Shown: positions 30,453 to 40,214, numbered from the stretch's first letter. The stretch is 64,000 bases of DNA from Streptomyces kurssanovii (GCF_014649695.1 NZ_BMTN01000001.1:896701-960700), one strand, 5' to 3'. A program made the numbers and translations. The notes: generated from the letters alone by a model not told the origin.

Positions 30453-30501
30453 CACGCGATGCGGCCCCGGCGCAGCAGTCGCGCCGGGGCCGCATCGCGT
30501 G
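30453..30501. terminator. exceptionally long perfect hairpin between convergent genes
   Basis: A 21-bp perfect stem (left arm 30453-30473, right arm 30481-30501) with a 7-nt loop AGCAGTC. It separates the hydrolase (plus) and TPR (minus) genes and should terminate both. Confidence 0.85.
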
Positions 30502-30588
30502 TCCGGAGTCGGTTCAGCGCGTCTTCACAGCCGCTGATGAACGGGTCCACCGAGTCCGATCACCCGGCTGCTCCGGTGAGGGCCTCCG

Positions 30589-30933
30589 TCAGAGCACGGC
30601 TTCACCCGACATCGCCGCCGCCATCCGCAGATGCGGCGCGGCCTCGTCCGCCCGTCCCTGCCGCTCCAGGGTGCGGCCCAGCATCAGGTGCGCGTAGTGC
30701 TCGACCGGGTCGCGCTCCAGCACCGCCAGCAGCTCGCTCTCGGCCTTCGCCAGCCGAGCGGAGTGGTAGTACGCGCGTGCCAGCAGCAGCCTCGGTGCGA
30801 CCTGCTCGGGCACCTCGTCCACCAGACCCGTGAGGATGCGGGCCGCCGTCACGTACTCCTTGGCGTCGAAGAACATCTTTGCCCGGTCCCACCGCTCGGC
30901 GGGCGTCCCGAACTCGAAGTAGCTCTCGCTCAC
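30589..30933 (-). CDS. tetratricopeptide-repeat protein
   Basis: A 114-residue all-helical protein with about three TPR units (WDRAKMFFDAKEYVTAARIL, APRLLLARAYYHSARLAKAE, YAHLMLGRTLERQGRADEAA). It begins MSESYFEFG, a start shared by a conserved Streptomyces family of TPR scaffolds. It probably mediates protein-protein contacts; no enzymatic motif is present. It stands alone, divergent from an acetyltransferase pseudogene. Confidence 0.88.
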   Translation of the reverse strand: MSESYFEFGTPAERWDRAKMFFDAKEYVTAARILTGLVDEVPEQVAPRLLLARAYYHSARLAKAESELLAVLERDPVEHYAHLMLGRTLERQGRADEAAPHLRMAAAMSGEAVL

Positions 30934-31078
30934 CTGCGTACCTTTCTGATCATGGGTCGGACACCCCTGCGAACACTGTCGTGGTGCTCAGCATTCCGCG
31001 GTCGTGAACCACCGGGTCTCGCCGCCCCCAGCGCGAAATCCGCTTGTCCCGACGACGCGGCGACGCTGCACTGTGGCA

Positions 31079-31099
31079 GGCACCACGAGGCGTGGTGCC
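31079..31099. promoter_or_regulatory. inverted repeat upstream of the acetyltransferase pseudogene
   Basis: GGCACCAC-GAGGC-GTGGTGCC, 8-bp perfect arms, 24 bp before the pseudogene start. It could be an operator or a leader hairpin. Confidence 0.4.
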
Positions 31100-31125
31100 G
31101 CATTCCGTAGGAGGCAGCGGCAGTG

Positions 31126-31822
31126 ATGGAGATCCGTCCCACGACCGACGAGGACCTCGACGTCTTCGTCGACACACTTCATGCCGCGTTCGGACGCTTC
31201 CCGGAAACCCCGAGCGAGGACGGCGGTGGGGTCTGGTGGCCGGCACTCGAAATGGACCGCGGCCTGCTCGCCATCGCGGCGGACGGGCGGCCCGTCGGCA
31301 CCGCCGGCGCGTACTCATCGACGAGACCATCGCCATCGACGACGCCGCCTTCACGGCCCTGGCCCGGTTCGTGCTCGGACACGACCTGGTCACCCAGGTC
31401 GTGTTCGAGCACTTCCCGCCCGAGCACCCGCTGCGCCGGCAGCTCGCGGACTTCCGCGCCGGCGAGGTGAGCGGCGACACCGACTGGCTCTGGGTGCGGC
31501 TGCTGGACGTCCCGCGGGCGCTGACCGCGCGCGGCTGGTTCACGGACGGCGAGCTCGTCCTCGACGTCTACGACCCGTTCCTCGGCGAGCACGGCCGCTA
31601 CCTGCTGGCCGTCCAGGACGGCAAGGCCGACTGCGTCGCGACCGACCGTGAGCCCGACCTGTCCTGGACGTGAGCGACCTGGGCTCGGTCTACCTCGGCG
31701 GCACCGCCCCGAGCACGCTCGTGCGCGCCGGACACATACGGGCCCACCGACCGGGCGCGGCCGCACTCGCCGACACCCTCTTCCGCGCCGAGCGCTCCCC
31801 GCACTGCCTGCACTGGTTCTGA
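31126..31822 (+). pseudogene. Eis-like GNAT acetyltransferase with large internal deletion and frameshifts
   Basis: The first part reads MEIRPTTDEDLDVFVDTLHA then AFGRFPETPSEDGGGVWWPA up to PVGTAGAYS, a typical N-terminus of Streptomyces Eis-like acetyltransferases. At about 31315 the frame shifts and sequence resumes near the family C-terminus (IDETIAIDDAAFTALARFVL, WVRLLDVPRALTARGWFTDG), so roughly 200 codons of the catalytic core are missing. A second one-base deletion near 31668 turns DLS-LDVSDLGSVYLGG into a stop; the true tail ends SPHCLHWF at 31822. The start has AGGAGG upstream. The gene cannot make a functional enzyme. Confidence 0.85.
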
Positions 31823-32572
31823 CCGGACAACGCCGGCGCGGCCCCGAGAGGCAGTCGGTCGGCGCGGCCATCTCGTCGTCAACAGGGGCACGGCGTTGTC
31901 CGAAGGCTCGCCCGCCCCGGGAGGGATCGGTCGGCGTCCATGCCGGCGCACATCACGTCCGGTGCCGCCGAGCCGGCTCTCGGCGGAGCCGGCCAGGTGC
32001 GCGCGGAGCAGCGTGGACTTGCCGCCGCCGGGTCCGCCTTGCAGTACGCAGACGTCATGGTCGGCCAGGAAGACCTCGGCGGCGGGCACCGTGGCGCCGG
32101 TCTGGTTCCCACGTGCAGCGGCGTCGCCTGGGCTCTGGCGGTCCTGGATCTTCGCCACCGGGGGACCTGCCTGTTGGCGCACGTAGACATCGGCCAGTGC
32201 CGGCAGGCTCGGGGCGTCCAGGACGCCCGGGTAGGGGTGCCGGCTTGCCGCCTTCACGGCGGCTTCCAGGTATGCCTCCAGTTGAGTCGTGCCTTGCGAT
32301 CCCGCCCGAGCGCGCAGACGACACAGTTCGTCCCTCTCCGCTCCGCCGAGGTTCGCCGCGTTGAGGATCGCCGTGAGAGTCATGGCCGCGGGTGGCCCCT
32401 TCTCGGGGTTCAGCGCGTTGCTGACCGCCGCCTTGCTGACCGACTCGCCGTTGAGCTGGGTCTGCCTGACGAGGTCGGCCTGGCTCAGCCCCTGGCGGGC
32501 CAGAACGGCCTGCAGACGCATCTTCAGCTCGCTGTTCGCGCCGTCGCGCCCTATCGGCTGCGGATCCCCCAC
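31598..32572 (-). pseudogene. truncated XRE-NACHT type NTPase gene
   Basis: From GTG at 32572 the protein has an N-terminal XRE helix-turn-helix (about residues 17-75: QAVLARQGLSQADLVRQTQL and SKAAVSNALNPEKG), a linker, then a P-loop VCVLQGGPGGGKSTLLRAHL with Walker A at 179-187. Homology to the NACHT domain stops near residue 204 (about 31960). The rest of the frame, down to 31598, is arginine-rich and antisense to the acetyltransferase pseudogene. Intact relatives are 600-1000 residues with Walker B and repeat domains, all lost here. Such XRE-NACHT proteins are thought to be conflict or regulatory NTPases. Confidence 0.75.
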
Positions 32573-32698
32573 GCTGCCCCCTGACCTCGCTGTTCGTCCT
32601 CGTCCATGTGAACCCGGTGAACGCCGCTTGCGCCAATTCTGTACTCGACCGGCCGGCCGGTCCCTTCCGAATCGGCGATCGTTATGGAGGAACCGGAG

Positions 32699-32923
32699 AT
32701 GACCATCGAACTCGTTGCGGCCGGTGGCCCCGTTCTGCCGGCGGCAATCCTTGTGCTGCGGAGGGGCAGAGCCCACCGGGAACGGCTGGGACTGGTGTGC
32801 CACGTCCGCGACCTGATCACCCTGCACATGGTGCTGCGCGATGCCGAGCCCGCTCAGCGTGCAAGTCTGCTGGCGGCACACCGCAAGTGGCGACGCGAGC
32901 CGGCCGGGAAGCAGCGGGGCTGA
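32699..32923 (+). CDS. small hypothetical protein
   Basis: 74 residues from the ATG at 32699 (GGAGGAACC upstream); an in-frame ATG at 32684 is less likely. One hydrophobic stretch (VAAGGPVLPAAILVLRRG) may be a short membrane anchor. It is followed by a basic amphipathic helix (HVRDLITLHMVLRDAEPAQR) and a basic tail. It is divergent from the truncated NACHT gene. No family recognised. Confidence 0.5.
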   Translation: MTIELVAAGGPVLPAAILVLRRGRAHRERLGLVCHVRDLITLHMVLRDAEPAQRASLLAAHRKWRREPAGKQRG

Positions 32924-33096
32924 AGCCGGAGACCGGCAGGGCCCGGGGAGACCGTGACGGCCGCCCGGCCTCGTACGGGCGGCCTGGAACGGGACTTGCG
33001 GGCCGCGCGATGACTGCCATGGTGTCGCGAGGTCGGCCCCCGGCGGATGCCTTGCCCGGTACGGGCTTTGGCACGTTCGCGTCGTCGGCAGGGCAG

Positions 33097-33102
33097 TAGA
33101 GT
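33097..33102 (+). promoter_or_regulatory. -10 element of a probable leaderless transcript
   Basis: TAGAGT lies 6 nt before the GTG of the DUF1707 gene, in leaderless configuration. No Shine-Dalgarno sequence is present. Confidence 0.5.
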
Positions 33103-33108
33103 GAAAAG

Positions 33109-33654
33109 GTGACCGCTCTGCCGGACGACCGGCCGCCACTGATCAGCGAAGACGAACGTGACACGGCCGTGCGGCGCCTGCAGGAGGCGTACGCCGAAGG
33201 GCACATCTCCCACGAGGACTTGGACGAGCGCCTCCACCAGGCGCTCACCGTCAAGACGCACGGCGAGCTCGTGTCGGCCCTGGCCTCGCTCCCGGAGGAG
33301 AACGCGGGCGCCACGTCCACGATCGCCGCCGCCGCGGGACGGATCCGGCGGCGCGGCGTCTGGCGGGTGCCTCGGAGCCTGAAGGTCGAGTCCGCGTTCG
33401 GACGGGTGCATCTGGATCTGTCCCGGGCGGTCATCGAGCATTCGGTGGTCGACATCGAGTTGCAACTCGGCACCGGCAGGGCCAAGATCACGGTGCCTCG
33501 CGACGCGATCGTCGACGTCGAGGATCTGCACACCGGGTGGAAGGACGTGCTCTACCAGCCCCGGCGGCGCTCCCGCCCCGGCGGGCCGAGGATCAGGATC
33601 AACGGGGCCATGGGATTCGGGCGGTTGAGGATCCGCCACGCGCGGCGGCGTTGA
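33109..33654 (+). CDS. DUF1707 (SHOCT-like) domain protein
   Basis: A 181-residue protein. Residues about 12-65 form the DUF1707 module (LISEDERDTAVRRLQEAYAE, GHISHEDLDERLHQAL), common at the N-terminus of actinobacterial membrane-stress proteins. The C-terminal half (from about 85) is a beta-rich domain like that of LiaF/cell-wall-active-antibiotics-response proteins (VESAFGRVHLDLSRAVIEHS, VDIELQLGTGRAKITVP). No membrane helix separates them, unlike many relatives. It probably senses or reports envelope stress. It converges on the RsbW-type gene. Confidence 0.88.
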   Translation: MTALPDDRPPLISEDERDTAVRRLQEAYAEGHISHEDLDERLHQALTVKTHGELVSALASLPEENAGATSTIAAAAGRIRRRGVWRVPRSLKVESAFGRVHLDLSRAVIEHSVVDIELQLGTGRAKITVPRDAIVDVEDLHTGWKDVLYQPRRRSRPGGPRIRINGAMGFGRLRIRHARRR

Positions 33655-33692
33655 GTGCGAGTGCGCAAACGCAAGCCCCGGCGTGGTGGCGG

Positions 33693-34082
33693 TCACCGGG
33701 GCAGTGGCAGGACCGCCGAGACCGTCTTGCCGCCCGGCCGGATGCGGACCTGCACCTCCGCGGACAGTGACCGCACCAGGTGCCAGCCGAACCCGCCGGG
33801 CCGCTCCACGTCCCGCGGCAGCGCACATGGGGCGGCACGGCTGGGATCGTCCACCGACACCGTCACCGTTCCCGGGCGGGCCTCCAGACGGAACCGGGTC
33901 ACTTCGCCGGCATGCCGCAGCGCGTTGGTGACCAGTTCCGACACCACCAGCAGCACCGCATCCGCTTCGGGCATGCTCGCGGGGGCCACCGAGGCGAGAA
34001 ACCTCCGCGTCGCATCCCTTGCCCGTTCCGCCGTCTGCGGGCGGGCTGTGAGGGACTCGCTGTCCGCTTCGGACGCCTGCAT
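33693..34082 (-). CDS. RsbW-type ATP-binding protein (HATPase_c_2)
   Basis: A 129-residue protein from the ATG at 34082, with GGAGGG upstream; an ATG at 34115 would add 11 residues. The GHKL N-box is VLLVVSELVTNALRHAGE, and the glycine-rich G2 region is RPGGFGWHLVRSLSAEVQVR. The size and domain match the abundant Streptomyces anti-sigma-factor-like serine kinases that partner with anti-anti-sigma factors and PP2C phosphatases. No anti-anti-sigma or sigma gene is adjacent; a PP2C gene lies far away at 62.4 kb. Confidence 0.88.
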   Translation of the reverse strand: MQASEADSESLTARPQTAERARDATRRFLASVAPASMPEADAVLLVVSELVTNALRHAGEVTRFRLEARPGTVTVSVDDPSRAAPCALPRDVERPGGFGWHLVRSLSAEVQVRIRPGGKTVSAVLPLPR

Positions 34083-34288
34083 GATCACAAACCCTCCGTC
34101 GGAGCTCTTCGGCATTGAAGCGCATGCCCCGAGACATGCCGGTCATCCCCGGACGCACCGGACGCGTCCGCCGCAGGACCACAAGCCTGCGCCTGCGCAA
34201 AGTCGGAACACGATCTGTCCGGACCGGTCCCCTCGCGGCGCCCCGCCTCGCTGCAGTTCCTTCGACGCGAGTGAACGGGGATGGCGTC

Positions 34289-34570
34289 GTGGGGACCAGA
34301 ACGAATCCGGTCGTGCTCCGACTCGACACGGAGGAGGGCGACCTGGAGTACGCCGAGGAGCAGCTCCAGCATCTGATCGAGCAGGGCGAATTGGATCTCG
34401 AGACCATCGAGCGGGTGGCGCAGGGCCCGCCTCCACCAGGCACCAGCTCCACGGAAGCCGTACAGGCGGGGGCGCTCCTGCTCGGTCCGGGCGGCAGTGG
34501 CGCCCTGCTCCCGGTGCCGGCCGCCCTCGTCCAGGACTGGCTGAACCGCCGCCGCTCCGAGAGTCGGTGA
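34289..34570 (+). CDS. truncated EACC1-like (effector-associated constant component 1) protein
   Basis: About 93 residues from GTG at 34289; GTG at 34271 is an alternative. It reads NPVVLRLDTEEGDLEYAEEQ, then LDLETIERVAQGPPPPGTSS, a hydrophobic AVQAGALLLGPGGSGALLP and VQDWLNRRRSESR before stopping. This order (leucine-rich start, acidic helix, E.V..GP.PPGT, hydrophobic segment, VQ.WL.RR) matches actinobacterial EACC1 proteins. These accompany effectors such as caspase- or trypsin-like proteins in predicted conflict systems. The usual C-terminal beta-strand part is missing, so it may be a broken gene. Family assignment is from memory. Confidence 0.45.
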   Translation: MGTRTNPVVLRLDTEEGDLEYAEEQLQHLIEQGELDLETIERVAQGPPPPGTSSTEAVQAGALLLGPGGSGALLPVPAALVQDWLNRRRSESR

Positions 34571-34578
34571 GCCGGATC

Positions 34579-34779
34579 ATGAACGGCAGTCAGCCGTACC
34601 GCGGCCTCATCCCGGAGGGAATCGTCACCGGCGCCGCTCTCCAGAGCGGCATCCTGGCCGGAGCCGTCAAGGACACATTCTCCTCGACGTCTGCTCGGCC
34701 TCGCTCGGGTTGGAGACCGCCGGCGAATCATGACGAAGCTGATGGAGCGGAACACCACCATCCCGACGCGGCGCGGTGA
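34579..34779 (+). CDS. unknown small reading frame downstream of the EACC1-like gene
   Basis: 66 residues from the ATG at 34579, 8 nt after the preceding stop, so translational coupling is possible. It begins MNGSQPYRGLIPEGIVTGAA and has a mildly hydrophobic helix (GIVTGAALQSGILAGAVKD), then becomes R/P-rich. It could be the decayed N-terminus of an effector gene. No family recognised. Confidence 0.3.
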   Translation: MNGSQPYRGLIPEGIVTGAALQSGILAGAVKDTFSSTSARPRSGWRPPANHDEADGAEHHHPDAAR

Positions 34780-35008
34780 CGTCGCCGACGCGCCGAATCG
34801 GACGACCATGGTCGTGCACATCGTCGAAGGGATGGAGCGTCCCTCCGGCACGACCGGCGCGGCGGAGGAGTTCACCGGCCTGACGTGGACGACCACCGTC
34901 GACCACTCCACCGCCGCCCGCGCCGCAGCCCTCATCCGCTCTCGGCGGTGGCAGTCGCTTAGCGACCTCGTTCCCTGCGCGGTGCCCTCCGAGGGCCAGG
35001 AGTCCTGA
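34730..35008 (+). CDS. unknown small protein
   Basis: 92 residues; ATGs at 34730 and 34742 are both possible, overlapping the previous frame. The protein is polar (TTMVVHIVEGMERPSGTTGA, FTGLTWTTTVDHSTAARAAA, LIRSRRWQSLSDLVPC). Composition is protein-like with strand and helix alternation, but no motif is recognised. It may belong to the EACC1-like set. Confidence 0.3.
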   Translation: MTKLMERNTTIPTRRGDVADAPNRTTMVVHIVEGMERPSGTTGAAEEFTGLTWTTTVDHSTAARAAALIRSRRWQSLSDLVPCAVPSEGQES

Positions 35009-35113
35009 GTCCAGGCCCCCGGACGGCGGCCTGGACTGCGGCGCAGGGCCGGTCAGCGGTGGCACCGGACCGTTGGTCCGATGGAGCCAGGCACCCCGGC
35101 TCAGTGGTGCCAC

Positions 35114-35265
35114 CGTGGCGCCGTCGCAGTGCCATCGTGAGCCGTTCCCCTCCCGGCGTGGTACCGCGACTCGCCCATTCAGAGGGAAAGGTCCAGCTCA
35201 GAAGCGTGTGTGCCAAAGAGGGGCCATCTGGCTCGCCGTGGCGCCATTCATGTGCCATCATGGCG
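35114..35265. promoter_or_regulatory. two 29-bp related boxes upstream of the RHH gene
   Basis: Copies at 35114-35142 and 35237-35265 share the pattern CGTGGCGCC, 6 variable bases, GTGCCATCRTG. The second ends 3 bp before the start codon. GGCGCC and TGCCA half-sites are repeated within each. Ribbon-helix-helix proteins usually bind such short repeated sites, so these may be autoregulatory operators. Confidence 0.5.
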
Positions 35266-35267
35266 TC

Positions 35268-35801
35268 ATGGACCTCACGCCCTACGTCGACAACCTCCGG
35301 CACGAACTCGCCGTCGCGGCGGACGCCGGCGGTGACGAAGCCCGCGCCCTCGCCGAGCGGCTCACCGCCCCCCTTGAGTCCGCCACCCGGCTCACCTTGC
35401 TCAACGCACTGTCCGCAGCCATGGGTGAGGTCACCCGGGAGCTGGCGCCGGGATCGGTCGACGTGCGGCTGCGCGGGCTCGACCCCGAATTCGTGGTGAC
35501 GCCACCGCCCGTTCCCGAGCCGTTCCAGGAGGCGGCGCCGGCGCCGGTCGCGGCCCCCGCCGCACCCGCGCCGCCGTCGCCGGCCGCGGACGCCGACGAC
35601 GGCACCATGGCGCGGATCAATTTCCGCCTCCCCGCCCACCTCAAGGCCCGCGCCGAGGACGCGGCCACGGCGGAGGGCCTGTCGGTCAACGCCTGGCTGG
35701 TGCGGGCCGTGTCCACCGCCCTCGACGGCGCGGAGCGCGTGAGCCCGCCGGGCCGCGGCAAGGAGTCGGGCGGCCGGGGCTTCACCGGCTGGGTGCGCTG
35801 A
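35268..35801 (+). CDS. RHH/HicB-like DNA-binding protein
   Basis: A 177-residue protein. The N-terminal helical domain (LTPYVDNLRHELAVAADAGG, ALAERLTAPLESATRLTLLN) is followed by an Ala/Pro-rich linker (about 95-115). A C-terminal ribbon-helix-helix follows (ARINFRLPAHLKARAEDAAT, AEGLSVNAWLVRAVSTAL). The ribbon plus the GLSVNAWL turn is the Arc/HicB-antitoxin type. ATG at 35268 follows two repeated boxes; longer frames upstream are rejected. It is the first gene of an operon with a DUF4097 protein and an ABC exporter and is likely its regulator. No HicA toxin is present, so an antitoxin role is unlikely. Confidence 0.85.
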   Translation: MDLTPYVDNLRHELAVAADAGGDEARALAERLTAPLESATRLTLLNALSAAMGEVTRELAPGSVDVRLRGLDPEFVVTPPPVPEPFQEAAPAPVAAPAAPAPPSPAADADDGTMARINFRLPAHLKARAEDAATAEGLSVNAWLVRAVSTALDGAERVSPPGRGKESGGRGFTGWVR

Positions 35802-35914
35802 GCCGCCGGCCCGGCCCACCCCACATCACCGGCGGATCGCCGATCCCGCCGACGTGACCCATCACCCGCCTCACCGGCGGGATCACCCACCCAAGCCAAG
35901 AGGACGGGACAGCC

Positions 35915-36805
35915 ATGCCTGCTTTCGACACACCCGAACCGATCTCCGTCGTCTTCGAGTTGGCGGTCGGCACCGCCCGCGTCATCGCGGGCAAGCGCAC
36001 CGACACGGTCGTGGAGGTCCTGCCGCGCAACGGCTCCGACGACAACGACGTACGCGCCGTGCAGCAGACCCAGGTCACCTTCTCGGGCGGCCGGCTGACG
36101 GTCAGGACTCCCAGGAAGCGGTCCCTGTTCGGCAAGCCGGGCGCCATCGACGTGAGCGTCGAGCTGCCCGCCGGATCGGATGTCCGGGGCACCACGGCCA
36201 TGGGCGGCTTCTTCTGTGAAGGGCGCCTCGGCGAGGCCGTACTCAAGACGTCGCTCGGTGACCTTCAGGTCGACGAGGTGACCGGCGCCGACCTCAGGAC
36301 CGACCACGGTGACATCCGACTGGCCCGCTCGACGGGGGACATCGAAGTCATCGGCGCCGGCCGGATCGAGATCGGCACCGTCGCCGGCACGGTGACCGTC
36401 AAGAACGGCAACGGCGCGACCGAGGTCGGCGAGGTCACCGGCGGCCTGAAGACCAGCGCGGCCAACGGCGACGTCTCCGTGGGCATCGCGCACGGCAGCG
36501 TCGACGCCAAGTCCGCCAACGGCCGCATCGAGATCGACGTCGCCCACGCCGGGGTCGACGCGGTGTCCGCCAACGGCCGCATCCGTGTCGGCGACATCAT
36601 CCGCGGCCGTATCGACCTGCGCAGCTCCGTCGGCGACCTCGAAGTGGGCATCCACCAGGGCACCGCCGCCTGGCTCGACGTGCACACCAAGTACGGCACG
36701 GTACGCAACTCGCTCGGCTCCTCCGCCGGCCCCGCGGACTCCGACGAGACCGTCGAGGTGCACGCCCGGGCCGGGGTCGGCGACGTCATCATCCGCCGCG
36801 CCTGA
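35915..36805 (+). CDS. DUF4097-family beta-repeat protein
   Basis: A 296-residue protein made of short beta-strand repeats typical of DUF4097/adhesin-like solenoids: SLGDLQVDEVTGADLRTDHG, DIRLARSTGDIEVIGAG, TSAANGDVSVGIAHGSVDA, KSANGRIEIDVAHAGVDAVS, ANGRIRVGDII. No signal peptide or membrane helix is visible, so the protein is probably cytosolic. It begins MPAFDTPEPISVVFELAVG. In Streptomyces it regularly lies between an RHH protein gene and a DrrA-type ABC transporter, as here. Its role in that module is unknown. Confidence 0.88.
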   Translation: MPAFDTPEPISVVFELAVGTARVIAGKRTDTVVEVLPRNGSDDNDVRAVQQTQVTFSGGRLTVRTPRKRSLFGKPGAIDVSVELPAGSDVRGTTAMGGFFCEGRLGEAVLKTSLGDLQVDEVTGADLRTDHGDIRLARSTGDIEVIGAGRIEIGTVAGTVTVKNGNGATEVGEVTGGLKTSAANGDVSVGIAHGSVDAKSANGRIEIDVAHAGVDAVSANGRIRVGDIIRGRIDLRSSVGDLEVGIHQGTAAWLDVHTKYGTVRNSLGSSAGPADSDETVEVHARAGVGDVIIRRA

Positions 36806-36848
36806 CCGGGCGTAGTCCCAACTCCCCGATCCCCGAAAGGAATGCGGC

Positions 36849-37852
<1,004 letters not shown>

Positions 37853-37853
<1 letters not shown>

Positions 37854-38644
37854 TGGCCACCATGTCCTACGCCGCAAGAGACTCCAGGACGATGCTGCGG
37901 CGCAACCTCAAGAAGGCGCTGCGCTACCCGTCCCTGACGGTCACCGTCGTCGCGATGCCCCTGGTGATGCTGCTGCTGTTCAACTACGTCTTCGGCAGCG
38001 CCCTGGGCAACGGCATCAGCGGACTGCCCACCGGCAACGGCGACTACATCGACTACCTGGCGCCCGGCATCATCCTGATGGCCGCCACGTCCGGCGCCCT
38101 GACCACGGCGATCAGCGTGTGCGTCGACAAGACCGAGGGCATCGTCAACCGCTTCCGCACGATGCCGATCTCCCATGCCTCGTTCCTCACCGGCCATGTC
38201 GTGGGCAGTGTCATCCAGACGATGACCAGCATCACGCTCGTCATCGGCGTCGCCCTCCTGATGGGGTTCCGCCCGAGCGCGACGCCCGTCGAGTGGGTCG
38301 CCGCCATCGGCCTGCTCACCCTGCTCACACTCGCGCTCACCTGGATCTCCGCCGGCATCGGCCTGGTCGCCAAGAACGTGGAGACCGCCAGCAACATCCC
38401 GATGCCGTTGACGTTCCTTCCGTTCGTCGGCAGCGCCATCGTGCCGACCGAGTCGATGCCCGCCGGCCTGCGCTGGTTCGCCGAGTACCAGCCCTTCACT
38501 CCGATCATCGAGACCCTGCGCGGTCTGTGGCTCGGCACCGGGATCGGCTCCAGCGCGGTCGTCGGCCTCGCCTGGTGCGTGGCGCTCTCCCTCGTCGGAT
38601 ACGTGTGGGCGCGCCGCACCTTCAAGGCCGGCGTCAAGCGGTAA
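37853..38644 (+). CDS. DrrB-type ABC-2 permease
   Basis: A 263-residue membrane protein with six helices, including [40 protein letters not shown] and [20 protein letters not shown]. The ABC-2 signature is present as [20 protein letters not shown] then [20 protein letters not shown]. With the preceding ATPase it forms an exporter, probably for a hydrophobic metabolite or drug. The start overlaps the ATPase stop by one base. Confidence 0.95.
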
Positions 38645-38717
38645 CCGCCGCTCCTCTCGAGCCACTTCACCGCCTCGCACCACCTGCACCCCGCCGGACG
38701 ATCGCAGGAGGAAACCC

Positions 38718-39956
38718 ATGTCGTACGACCCGACGGCCGCCGGCACCACGGCCGGCACCACGGCCGAGGGGCCGCCCACCCTGCCCACCGACCGGCGCAC
38801 CGGCTGCCCCTTCGACCCGCCCGCCGAACTCACCGCGCTGAGCGACCAGCCGCTGCGCCGGATGCGCTACGCCGACGGACACGTGGGCCGGCTGGTCACC
38901 GGACATGCCGCCGCCCGCACGATCCTTGCCGATCCGCGCTTCAGCTCACGCTACGAACTCCTGCACCTGCCGGTGCCGATGGAGGGCGTGTCGGGAGAGT
39001 TACCGCCGGCTCCGGTCGGCGACATGATCGGCCTCGACGCCCCCGAGCACACCCGCTACCGGCGCCTGCTCACCGGCCGGTTCACCGTCCGCCGCATGCG
39101 TCAACTCACGGAGCGGGTCGAACGGTTCACCACCGAGTGCCTGGACGCCATGGAGCAGGCCGGGCCCACGGCCGACCTGGTGACGGCGTTCGCGCAGCCC
39201 GTGCCCGCGCTCATGATCTGCGAACTGCTCGGTGTGCCGTACGCCGACCGGGAGCGCTTCCACAGCCAGGTGGCGACCCTCTTCGACCAGAGGGCGGACG
39301 CGGAGGACAAGGGCGAGGCCTGCACGGCGCTGCTCCAGTATCTGAACGAACTGGTCCTCGCCAAGCGCGCCGAGCCCACCGACGACCTGCTCAGCGATCT
39401 GACCACCTCCGACCTCACCGACGAGGAACTGGCCGGAATCGGCGGGCTGCTGCTCGCCGCCGGGCTCGACACCACCGCGAACATGCTCGGCCTCGGCACC
39501 TTCGCCCTGCTGAGCAACCCCGGCCAACTCGAGGCCCTGCGCGCCGACCCCGCACTCGCCGGACAGACGGTGGAGGAACTGCTGCGCTACCTCAGCGTCG
39601 CCGACCCGCTGCCGCGGGCGGCACTCGAGGACGTCGAGGTGGAGGGCCGGCTGATCAGGGCCGGCGAGACGGTGACCATTTCCGTGCAGGCCGTCAATCG
39701 CGACCCGCACAGGTTTCCCGACCCCGACCGGCTCGACATCCGCCGCAAGGCCGCCGGGCACCTGGCGTTCGGCCACGGCGCGCATCAGTGCCTGGGCCAG
39801 CAGCTCGCCCGCGTCGAGATGACCGTAGCGTTCCCGGCGCTCTTCACCCGCTTTCCCACACTGCGCCTTGCCGTGCCGCCCGAGGAGGTGCCGCTGCGCG
39901 ACCGCTCCAACATCTACGGCGTGATCAGCCTGCCGGTCACCTGGGACAAGGAGTAG
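38718..39956 (+). CDS. cytochrome P450
   Basis: A 412-residue bacterial class I P450. The I-helix proton-relay is [14 protein letters not shown], the K-helix ExxR is in VEELLRYLS, and the haem-binding loop [15 protein letters not shown] places the Cys ligand at residue 358. The N-terminus has a Thr/Ala-rich start then [12 protein letters not shown], a common opening in Streptomyces CYP105/107-like enzymes. It starts 73 bp after the permease and is followed 3 bp later by a ferredoxin gene. This suggests it oxidises a small molecule that may be exported by the preceding transporter. Confidence 0.95.
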   Translation: MSYDPTAAGTTAGTTAEGPPTLPTDRRTGCPFDPPAELTALSDQPLRRMRYADGHVGRLVTGHAAARTILADPRFSSRYELLHLPVPMEGVSGELPPAPVGDMIGLDAPEHTRYRRLLTGRFTVRRMRQLTERVERFTTECLDAMEQAGPTADLVTAFAQPVPALMICELLGVPYADRERFHSQVATLFDQRADAEDKGEACTALLQYLNELVLAKRAEPTDDLLSDLTTSDLTDEELAGIGGLLLAAGLDTTANMLGLGTFALLSNPGQLEALRADPALAGQTVEELLRYLSVADPLPRAALEDVEVEGRLIRAGETVTISVQAVNRDPHRFPDPDRLDIRRKAAGHLAFGHGAHQCLGQQLARVEMTVAFPALFTRFPTLRLAVPPEEVPLRDRSNIYGVISLPVTWDKE

Positions 39957-39959
39957 CAC

Positions 39960-40193
39960 GTGAGCGACCCACGAGAACCGCTGCGCCTCGGCGTCGACCG
40001 TGACCGCTGCGCCGGCGCCGGCATGTGCGCCCTGACGGCTCCCGAGGTCTTCGACCAGGACGACGAAGAAGGCCTGGTGGTGCTGCTGCACCCCGCGCCG
40101 GCTCCCGAGCACCGGGCAGCCGCCCGGATGGCCGTCGGCCTCTGCCCCGCCGGAGCCATAGCCCTCGACTCCCCGGATTCCACGGGCTCGTAG
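39960..40193 (+). CDS. 3Fe-4S ferredoxin, P450 redox partner
   Basis: A 77-residue ferredoxin starting with GTG 3 bp after the P450 stop. The cluster ligands are CAGAGMC (Cys-x5-Cys), where one of the usual four Cys is replaced by Gly/Ala as in 3Fe-4S P450 ferredoxins, and LCPAGAI near the C-terminus. It should deliver electrons from a ferredoxin reductase to the P450. No reductase gene is present in the window. Confidence 0.92.
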   Translation: MSDPREPLRLGVDRDRCAGAGMCALTAPEVFDQDDEEGLVVLLHPAPAPEHRAAARMAVGLCPAGAIALDSPDSTGS

Positions 40194-40214
40194 CGACCGT
40201 GCACTTCCGGGACC

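Noticed and set aside
35268-35801. HicA/HicB toxin-antitoxin pair
   Set aside because: Only the RHH/HicB-like part is present; no small HicA-type toxin lies on either side.
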